Shown here: one piece after another, positions 61,701 through 64,000 of the stretch | How positions within the stretch are numbered: position 1 is the first letter of the stretch | Layout of the letters: every line of letters begins with the position of its first letter | Position numbers and translations under genes: made by a program | Notes under the pieces: model-generated | What the model was told of the DNA's origin: nothing | Database searches by the model: none | The model's input: only the letters and a program-made list of their open reading frames with translations | DNA from: Zoroaster sp. YZ-2022 | Lineage: Eukaryota > Echinodermata > Asteroidea > Forcipulatida > Zoroasteridae | Assembly: GCA_029582265.1 (NCBI GenBank) | Contig: CM055822.1 | Span: 1,550,001 to 1,614,000 of the forward strand | DNA length: 64,000 nt | Direction of reading: 5' to 3'

Positions 61701-62689
61701 GCGCAGCATCTCCCAGATTCCGGCATTCTCCTAAAGACGATCAGAGCATACTGATTGAAACGTCAAATTGTAACTCCAGTTCTTTTCAGAACTAATTACC
61801 ACTCAATTGAGAATTTCACATGGTGTCACCGCAAACAGTCTTTACTTAAATGTAAAATAACTGTTGGATCTTGCTGAAGTGAGCAGAGAAAAAAGCAATG
61901 TTGTTCTTGCTGATGGATCTTATTGAACTTAGCAGGCTTCACACTTAACTGATTGTTGCATTGAGCAGGGTGTCTAGCCAGTTATTGAATGGGGTAAGGT
62001 TTGACCCTAACCCTGAATATTCAATATATAAGAGTGACGTAGTTGGAGCCTGAAGTAGAGTGTCGCATTTTTGAGCCGGAAATACATAACCATTTATAAT
62101 GGGGATTGATCCTCTTTGTACCTACATCTAAATGTAGAAGTAATGGTATTATTAACCAACCTACTATTGCTGATCTTTAGTGGCAAGTAGCTATAGTGGT
62201 CAAAATCAGTCAACTTACCGTTTTGACTGTTGACCCAAATGTGCACACAAGGGCATTTTTAACTGGTTTTTACTGTCAGTCATTTTGACCATCCTGTACA
62301 ATACAAGACAATGCTTTCACCAGTCAAAAACAGTTGACTCATTTTGACCTGTAAATGTACTTACTACACGTAAGGGTTTGACAGTGTTTGACTTTTAAGT
62401 GCACTAGATATACCTTGGCAAGTATATCAACATTTTGACTGATTTTGACGCTTACAGTCACAGAAGGGTTAAAGGTAGAAATTTGCCTTTTTCTGATCAT
62501 GCTATAAAGGACAAATATAAGTCATGTCAATGTGATCTCCAAACTATGACAGATAAAAACAACAATTATTTCAGTGGGTGTTTTAAATCTTTGAACATCT
62601 TACCACAGGTGCAGGTGGAACTGGCGGTATACCGAGAAGCTTGGCTGTGGCTTGGTGCAATTCTCTCCGGTCAATCAGTGAATAGTTAC
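43308..62689 (-). CDS. ZC3H18: ZC3H18 orthologue (CCCH zinc finger protein 18), 3' 13 exons of a partial gene
   Basis: Exons in transcription order: 62604-62689, 60987-61076, 60318-60487, 57664-57787, 56737-57116, 55888-56490, 54694-54849, 52191-52284, 51046-51286, 49475-49919, 47544-47640, 44257-44359, 43308-43717. Each is bounded by AG and GT and all twelve phases agree, giving 999 codons including TAG (998 residues; residue 1 is the first whole codon in the window). Recognition rests on NYSLI (1-5), which in human follows the CCCH finger, SAWERGLRHAKE (near 47-58), IKLTLLNK (near 821-828) and the C-terminal helix REELLKQLRAVEDAIARK. Between these lie an Arg/Asp/Glu-rich tract, SR-rich blocks and long Lys/Pro/Ser/Ala tracts, as in the family. 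ZC3H18 bridges the cap-binding complex/ARS2 to the NEXT-exosome in the nucleus. The visible part alone exceeds the whole human protein (about 950 residues), through expanded low-complexity exons. The CCCH finger and start codon were not found. Confidence 0.93.
44257..44359 (-). CDS. ZC3H18: ZC3H18 exon, short Lys/Pro-rich
   Basis: Thirty-four codons plus one base, acceptor AAAACAG, donor GTAGGT. It encodes PPAEPKKRPAEPAATQASKK and ends TSTDKG/D at the junction. It has no ATG and no long open frame of its own; it is called from the splice signals and phase fit between its neighbours. Confidence 0.86.
44544..45587 (-). mobile_element. TTAA MITE family 1, copy 5, with triplicated end and nested insertion
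   Basis: Starts TTAACCCTCCTACTACTGCA; the first ~92 bp (GCAAGGGTCAAAATCAGTCA ... AAACCTTCT) occur three times in tandem, then a 544-bp element interrupts at 44791-45334, and the MITE resumes to AGTAGGAGGGTTAG. The right TTAA is mutated. Confidence 0.85.
44791..45334 (+). mobile_element. 544-bp element GTGTGGCGGTC nested in a MITE
   Basis: Ends GTGTGGCGGTC and GACTGCCACAC are inverted repeats with one mismatch. The broken MITE sequence GGTATAT/CTAGTGC is rejoined with AT duplicated at both junctions, so the insertion edges are exact. No transposase frame recognised. Confidence 0.82.
45588..46212. other. ZC3H18 intron sequence with (ATCT)n
   Basis: No repeat family recognised except an ATCT microsatellite at about 46031-46072, interrupted once by ATAAGATCG. 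Confidence 0.6.
46213..46393 (+). mobile_element. TTAA MITE family 1, copy 6, truncated
   Basis: TTAACCCTCCTACTATTGCT through CTTACTACACG, then breaks into unrelated sequence with three CATCACCTCGGAC units (46397-46440). Its distal third and one internal segment are missing. Confidence 0.8.
46394..46584 (+). repeat. Inverted segmental duplication, arm 2
   Basis: Reverse complement of 42063-42560 without its two inserts. The CATCACCTCGGACAAA word at the left edge is repeated, suggesting a template-switching junction. Confidence 0.83.
46585..46901 (+). mobile_element. TTAA MITE family 1, copy 7
   Basis: TTAACCCTCCTACTATAGCT to CACAGAAGTGTTAA. It corresponds to copy 4 at 41753-42062 in the inverted duplication. 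Confidence 0.9.
47017..47516 (+). mobile_element. Foldback/palindromic element
   Basis: The first part (47017-47178) is a hairpin: ATAACATGGTT, GGTGGACAGTCGATAT and GGAAGTTGACAAACTAGTTC each return inverted around a centre near 47097. The second part is bounded by ACTATACCTCATAC (about 47184) and its reverse complement ending at about 47515. It includes CpG-rich GCGCATGCG words. It ends 27 bp from ZC3H18 exon 47544-47640. Confidence 0.75.
47544..47640 (-). CDS. ZC3H18: ZC3H18 exon, conserved IKLTLLNK motif
   Basis: One base plus 32 codons; acceptor ACATTAG, donor GTAAGA. It encodes RQHGTSVPVTAAPRS, then TAHKNIKLTLLNK. The last segment closely matches the HKEIKLTLLNK element conserved near the C-terminal third of vertebrate ZC3H18. 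A large TTAA-flanked minisatellite element starts only 54 bp upstream of this exon. Confidence 0.93.
47694..48890 (-). mobile_element. Minisatellite-carrying MITE (family 3), copy e
   Basis: Intact TTAA at both ends (TTAACCCTAACCTTCCC ... GGGAGTTAGGGTTAA), inverted relative to copies b-d. The core is at the left and about twenty 44-bp units at the right, with GTTAAGAAGG and GTTAGGGAGG variants interspersed. Lies inside a ZC3H18 intron. Confidence 0.9.
48000..48885 (-). repeat. 44-bp minisatellite, about 20 units
   Basis: Same unit as at 19.19 kb on the other strand (AAGGATTCAGGTTATGTGTA, AGCAAATGGGCCTAGGGAGT, TAGG). GTTAGGG and GTTAAGA variant units recur every one or two units in the middle of the array. 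Confidence 0.95.
48891..49474. other. ZC3H18 intron, nothing further recognised
   Basis: No repeat family from this window and no additional phase-compatible exon was seen. Confidence 0.5.
49475..49919 (-). CDS. ZC3H18: ZC3H18 exon, long Lys/Pro/Ala/Ser-rich
   Basis: Two bases, 147 codons, two bases (649-795); acceptor CGCACAG, donor GTAAGA. It is almost wholly low-complexity: Pro, Lys, Ala, Ser and Thr in SKAPPTAPAANS, KPPGPSSKAPAS, then DKDKEKARV. Likely disordered, and an expanded version of the basic linker before the conserved C-terminus. Open frames on the opposite strand over this interval are compositional shadows. Confidence 0.9.
50090..50735 (+). pseudogene. Non-LTR retrotransposon reverse-transcriptase 3' fragment, frameshifted
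   Basis: Three successive frames encode VDKLVYLGSLF, then CETWVLRKSERDLINAFEMW, RRILRISWVDHTSNNDVLEC and RKLRFFGHIVRAKRLEKDVL, then EWSQLSLVDAKRAAEDRDLW. This is the C-terminal part of a RTE/Jockey-type reverse-transcriptase protein. At least two frameshifts and a TAA inactivate it. It lies antisense in a ZC3H18 intron. Confidence 0.88.
51046..51286 (-). CDS. ZC3H18: ZC3H18 exon, second SR/Ser-rich block
   Basis: Eighty codons plus one base (568-647), acceptor TCACAG, donor GTACGG. The peptide begins PPGRQIRPRTRSSSHSSF and runs through RSRSRSLSASSVSS-type repeats, then SESDMSPRRPSSMKGIDGK. A Ser-rich SLSVSSVSS-type block occurs at the same relative place in human ZC3H18. The Gln-rich open frame in another register is a shadow. 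Confidence 0.92.
51449..51834 (+). mobile_element. TTAA MITE family 6 (TTAACCCCTTGCGTACG)
   Basis: Perfect 17-bp inverted ends TTAACCCCTTGCGTACG / CGTACGCAAGGGGTTAA including TTAA. 386 bp, single copy in the window, in the ZC3H18 intron after exon 51046-51286. Confidence 0.88.
52191..52284 (-). CDS. ZC3H18: ZC3H18 exon, short Ser/Lys-rich
   Basis: One base plus 31 codons, acceptor TTGTCAG, donor GTGAGA. It encodes TPSMQQKKSAPASSSDKRS and ends ESRRL. The composition is a basic, phosphoserine-type linker. Phase joins cleanly to the exons at 54694 and 51286. Confidence 0.87.
52815..52941 (+). mobile_element. 127-bp palindromic MITE
   Basis: CAGGCCTCGATCTTAA and TTAAGGTCGAGGCCTG are inverted ends with one mismatch; pairing may extend outward (GCATAGCCTTTTT / GCTTTTTGCA). 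Interior GC-richer than its surroundings. Confidence 0.7.
52942..53951. other. ZC3H18 intron, nothing recognised
   Basis: AT-rich intronic sequence. Open frames at 53310-53522 and 53736-53939 have no splice-compatible phase with the gene. Confidence 0.5.
53952..54262 (-). repeat. Dispersed ~280-bp repeat, copy 2
   Basis: Inverted match of 40898-41170 (GAGGCCTCTCTTAGCCACCA, ATTTTGAAGCCGACTGATGA). Located in the ZC3H18 intron upstream of exon 52191-52284. Confidence 0.75.
54307..54390 (+). repeat. Penelope-like terminal fragment, diverged copy
   Basis: GCGGCAGCACCATGT, TTCTGAGAAGAACCTGGTGG and CAACGTTTTGGTCAG parallel the 21.02-kb sequence word by word. The hammerhead-like stem is degraded here. 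Confidence 0.5.
54694..54849 (-). CDS. ZC3H18: ZC3H18 exon, Pro/Lys-rich
   Basis: One base, 51 codons, two bases; acceptor CTCGCAG, donor GTGAGT. It encodes DSAQQSLPKRPLLVTPPKP, then repeated Pro-Ala-Lys-Pro. No folded domain is visible. Its phase matches both neighbours, the main evidence that it is coding. Confidence 0.88.
54850..55334. other. ZC3H18 intron, nothing recognised
   Basis: No repeat family or exon recognised. Confidence 0.5.
55335..55520 (+). repeat. SINE (family C), copy 2
   Basis: CCAGGTTCGAATCCCACTCAG to TTTCTTCTAGCTGATG matches 27.4-27.6 kb. The upstream tRNA-like head is poorly preserved in both copies. Confidence 0.7.
55575..55862 (+). repeat. Single-unit copy of the 58-bp-containing element
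   Basis: AGGGGTGTGATTTTACAATAG to CCTGAGAAATCACAGGGCTG, with one GGGCCTAGGTCTCCCTTTGG unit. It is the unexpanded counterpart of 8388-9640. It ends about 25 bp before the ZC3H18 exon at 55888. Confidence 0.85.
55888..56490 (-). CDS. ZC3H18: ZC3H18 exon, SR-rich block plus hexapeptide repeat
   Basis: One base, 200 codons, two bases (283-484). The first ~45 residues are an SR/SS-rich block. The middle is a tandem hexapeptide repeat of the type AKPTSG, near-perfect for about seven units and diverging on both sides, encoded by an 18-bp repeat. The rest is Gly/Pro/Ser-rich. The open frame on the opposite strand (GLAPEV repeats) is a shadow of the same 18-bp unit. Confidence 0.92.
56046..56310 (-). 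repeat. ZC3H18: In-frame 18-bp coding repeat in ZC3H18
   Basis: GGTTTGGCCCCAGAGGTC-type unit on the plus strand, near-perfect at 56046-56185 and diverged to 56310. Because the unit is a multiple of three it adds whole AKPTSG-like hexapeptides without shifting the frame. Confidence 0.9.
56737..57116 (-). CDS. ZC3H18: ZC3H18 exon, Arg-rich RE/RD tract
   Basis: 126 codons plus two bases, acceptor TTTCAG, donor GTAAGT. The peptide (157-282) is a charged Arg/Asp/Glu tract followed by DAWQDPWARTRSPKS and a basic cluster MSGKRRRSYSYSSDSFSDSS. The DPWxRSxSP type motif and the switch into a Ser-rich tail are found in vertebrate ZC3H18. Confidence 0.93.
57164..57335 (+). mobile_element. TTAA MITE family 5, diverged copy
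   Basis: TTTTAGATTAAGTCAGTGAC, AATAATACCCCATATGATAA and CATGCCCTGTTGATAGTCTG match the interior of the 12.6- and 37.9-kb copies; termini are lost. Confidence 0.7.
57425..57600 (+). repeat. Dispersed repeat, copy 1
   Basis: GTTCTAGCTGACGGATCTTG and GGCTTCACACTTCTTAGTTG match 61858-61975 (GTTCTTGCTGATGGATCTTA, GGCTTCACACTTAACTGATT). An open frame runs through it but has no motif. Confidence 0.55.
57664..57787 (-). CDS. ZC3H18: ZC3H18 exon, aromatic FEVYNAQY segment
   Basis: One base plus 41 codons; encodes YRIADDEAPPRETREG, then a Tyr/Phe-rich part with FEVYNAQY. The only in-phase donor is GTTGGT after CACAGG, weaker than the others in this gene. Using the GTATAA five bases further on would create an immediate stop in the next exon, so the weaker donor is chosen. 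Confidence 0.85.
58640..58862 (+). repeat. 22-bp tandem repeat, about 10 units
   Basis: Unit GGTAGGATTTTCAAAATCAA plus AA; two units carry TCTAAATC. The unit contains GATTTTCAAAATC, a palindrome, so each unit can fold. Confidence 0.93.
58863..59600 (+). repeat. Diverged direct duplication in ZC3H18 intron
   Basis: Phrases such as AAGGGGCACCAAGGCCAAGA...CATGAAATTCCAGG (58897-58955) and AAGGGAGACCACGACCAAGA...CATGTAATTCCAGG (59490-59550), and repeated ATTCTTGTAGGGGCAA (58378, 59012), show an old duplication about 600 bp apart. No coding signal. Confidence 0.6.
59610..60248 (+). mobile_element. TTAA MITE family 1, copy 8, split by a SINE
   Basis: TTAAGCCTCCTACTATAGCT at the left, interrupted by the SINE at 59637-59945, resumes with TATAGCTGCACTTTAGTGG and ends CAGGAGGGTTAA. 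Its right end is 70 bp from ZC3H18 exon 60318-60487. Confidence 0.87.
59637..59945 (+). repeat. tRNA-derived SINE with 14-bp target duplication
   Basis: Head GGGTGCCATGGCCGAGCGGT, B box GGGTTCGAATCCC, CTTGTGTCCTTGAGCAAGGC body as in family A, but a different 3' part (GATAGACTGGCATCCCATCC) and a GACTTTACTTTAC tail. Flanked by TATAGCTGCACTTT at 59623-59636 and 59946-59959. Confidence 0.9.
60318..60487 (-). CDS. ZC3H18: ZC3H18 exon, acidic FEEKR block
   Basis: Fifty-six codons plus two bases; acceptor ATTTTAG, donor GTGAGT. It begins IRKKALMRKEQDHNFEEKR and continues with an acidic Glu/Asp-rich segment ending EEFYG, whose Gly codon is split across the junction. The segment aligns by eye with the region after the WERGLRHAKE block in vertebrate ZC3H18. 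Confidence 0.92.
60987..61076 (-). CDS. ZC3H18: ZC3H18 exon, conserved WERGLRHAKE block
   Basis: Exactly 30 codons, phase 0 at both ends, acceptor AATTAG and donor GTCAGT. It encodes a polyproline run followed by ESAWERGLRHAKE, one of the most conserved segments of ZC3H18 outside the finger. The reading continues directly into IRKKALMRKEQ in the next exon. Confidence 0.93.
61090..61730. other. ZC3H18 intron, no exon recognised
   Basis: CATCC-rich words and a repeated GGATCTTCTA-ATCC / CCACAACCCACC segment (61485-61550) encode a 70-residue open frame with no motif; a minus-strand frame overlaps it. Its right end runs into the Penelope-like fragment, so it may belong to that element. Confidence 0.4.
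61731..61835 (+). repeat. Penelope-like terminal fragment with degraded hammerhead-like core
   Basis: CTAAAGACGATCAGAGCATA, CTGATTGAAACGTC, then TTCTTTTCAGAACTAATTAC and GGTGTCACCGC, i.e. the reverse complement of 21018-21122. Core CTGA is mutated to CTAA. Confidence 0.5.
61858..61975 (+). repeat. Dispersed repeat, copy 2
   Basis: Match to 57425-57600, about 110 bp, roughly 75-80 percent alike by eye. Confidence 0.5.
62152..62472 (+). mobile_element. TTAA MITE family 1, copy 9
   Basis: TTAACCAACCTACTATTGCT (left terminus mutated) to GTCACAGAAGGGTTAA. Ends 131 bp before ZC3H18 exon 62604-62689. Confidence 0.88.
62604..62689 (-). CDS. ZC3H18: ZC3H18 first visible exon
   Basis: Begins with two bases (GT) that complete a Gly codon from an unseen upstream exon, then 28 codons starting NYSLIDRRELH and ending in a Pro/Val-rich stretch; flanked by TTGTAG and GTAAGA. 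In vertebrate ZC3H18 the NYSLI motif lies only a few residues after the last zinc ligand, so the CCCH finger should be in the preceding exon. It was not found between 62690 and 64000. Confidence 0.85.
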
Positions 62690-64000
62690 CTACAAGATTG
62701 ACAGGAATATAACTGTAAGGTCACAACCACAGATTCGGTGCCAAGTTCCAATTTCAGTGATAAGTGGTAGCGCTTTGTGGAAAATCAGTGCACAGCTGTA
62801 TATGGTCGTTTTCACAGTAAGGGGTGTAACTTTGAATTTGTAACATTTTGATCAGTAGTGGTCTCAAAAAGCTACAGAATTCCAAGATTTTTTACCACAT
62901 AAGTCATCTAGTTAGCAGCTACCTTGGGTAGCATAAACATCTTTGGGAGTTACTGCGTTCAATTTTGGCAGGCACATATGTACCATAAATGTGACCTTTT
63001 TGTGATACTAAAATTACAGTAACATTTTTGTAAAGTCCTATATTTTCTTCAGTTATTTCATGGCTTGTTTTTCAATGCTGAAAGTGTAGTCATATGTTCA
63101 ATGAAAACTGCCAAATTAGTTTGAATTGTGACCGTCCCTCTATTTTTGAGAGCAGGGACGTTGATATTTGTCGTTCGGAGACTTCATTTTCCGTTAACAA
63201 TTGTTAACAAACTTTAGCTATGGTTTATAATTGCTTTCTATTTCTTCATTCCTTCTTGATATATAACAGTTGATAACTGTACTTGAAATTGGTGACAAAA
63301 CTTACCTGATCCCAGGTCTTTTAAGAATTTTTTTAACTTGAATTAATAGTCATTTTCCGTTAACTGTTTTGAAGCCTCCGAAACAAACTGTTCTGCCAGC
63401 TTGTGCAAATATGAATGAAAGAACTCACCCAATCTATTTATCAAAATGTAGCATATAGACCCCCAAGTCACATGACTATAAATAGTGGAGATATGCCTCA
63501 CCGTTTGGAAAGGAGACAATACACACTTTCCGTTAACACTTGAAGCCTCGAAACACATTGAAGCCTCCGAAACATTAATAAGATTAAATACCATCTTTCC
63601 ACATCTAGACTGATGTGTTTCATCCTGAATCTGTATTGGAATCATAAGTTGAGATGTGGAGACTGCCATAAAACTAAACCTAACTAGATAGTAAGGTAAA
63701 TTTTTTGAATAATGGACTACGTTAACATGTTTGAAGTCTCCGAAACATGTATTACTATTCACTGAAGCCTCCAAAACACATTCCTGAACTTTTCAGCTTG
63801 ATATAACAGATGCAATTTCTTTGGAATTTGTATTGCTACTGTAAGTTTACCTAACTCAATTTCCATACAATGACAATCCAGTATAGGAAGTTACTGTCTT
63901 TGTAAATGTTGACTACTAAACATAAGACAGACATCGGGTAATGATACTTTGTTACATGTATTAACAAGTTGGTTTACTCTGTAAGCAAATGTTATAAGTG
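62690..64000. other. Upstream ZC3H18 intron; short CCTCCGAAACA repeats
   Basis: No CCCH exon was found. Between 63175 and 63780 the words GAAGCCTCCGAAACA and TTTTCCGTTAAC recur several times with small changes. A 143-residue minus-strand frame (63343-63774) runs through these repeats and has no recognisable domain. Confidence 0.5.

Noticed and set aside
63306..63336. Possible 31-nt ZC3H18 micro-exon (LKKFLKDLGS plus G) with a perfect GTAAGT donor and matching phase
   Set aside because: The phase and split Gly fit, but the peptide has no zinc ligands where the end of the CCCH finger should be, and the acceptor lacks a pyrimidine tract. Coincidence is more likely.
63343..63774. 143-residue minus-strand frame as the missing ZC3H18 zinc-finger exon
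   Set aside because: It has no C-x-C-x-C-x-H pattern and no acidic N-terminal character; it passes through short repeats.

Overview
This is a eukaryotic, intron-rich and very repeat-rich window with no bacterial-type operons. The orthologues that can be recognised, the density of small DNA transposons and tRNA-derived SINEs, and the many ACATGT palindromes suggest a marine invertebrate deuterostome (echinoderm, hemichordate or lancelet type). That placement is inference; nothing here fixes the species.

Genes. The best-supported gene is on the minus strand from 62.69 kb down to a TAG stop at 43.31 kb. Thirteen exons join in phase at all twelve junctions and encode 998 residues of a ZC3H18 orthologue, the CCCH protein that links the cap-binding complex to nuclear RNA decay. 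The zinc-finger exon(s) and N-terminus were not found and should lie to the right. About 9.3 kb beyond its 3' end, on the same strand, a CpG-rich patch (33.5-34.1 kb) carries a 40-nt first coding exon, MPRRKQQAPKRLK followed by a consensus donor. This is the N-terminal NuRD-recruitment type of peptide found in Teashirt, FOG/ZFPM, SALL and BCL11 proteins; the rest of that gene must lie to the left. On the plus strand at 16.86-17.14 kb an acidic first exon looks like the start of a P2X7-C-terminal-domain-like protein, but no second exon is visible.

Repeats make up most of the rest. At least seven families of TTAA-flanked inverted-repeat elements (piggyBac/Kolobok-like MITEs) are present. One family carries a 44-bp minisatellite expanded to very different copy numbers at five loci. 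A hAT-like MITE family has four copies with 8-bp target duplications, one with a second hAT-like element nested in it. There are several tRNA-derived SINE families; one shares its 3' tail and (TTA)n end with a LINE fragment in the same window, and one copy ends in a 448-bp uninterrupted (TTA)n tract. Other elements include two LINE fragments, foldback elements, three related sequences with a hammerhead-like core in the best copy, and a dispersed element in which a 58-bp segment is single-copy at 55.6 kb but about 15-copy at 8.4-9.3 kb.

Layout: 1-16 kb MITEs, SINEs and minisatellites; 16.7-17.2 kb orphan first exon; 18-32 kb mainly MITE arrays; 32-33 kb SINE with giant (TTA)n; 33.5-34.1 kb CpG-rich promoter-like patch; 34-43 kb intergenic with a 956-bp hAT-like element and a LINE end; 43.3-62.7 kb ZC3H18 with transposon-filled introns; 62.7-64 kb further intron.
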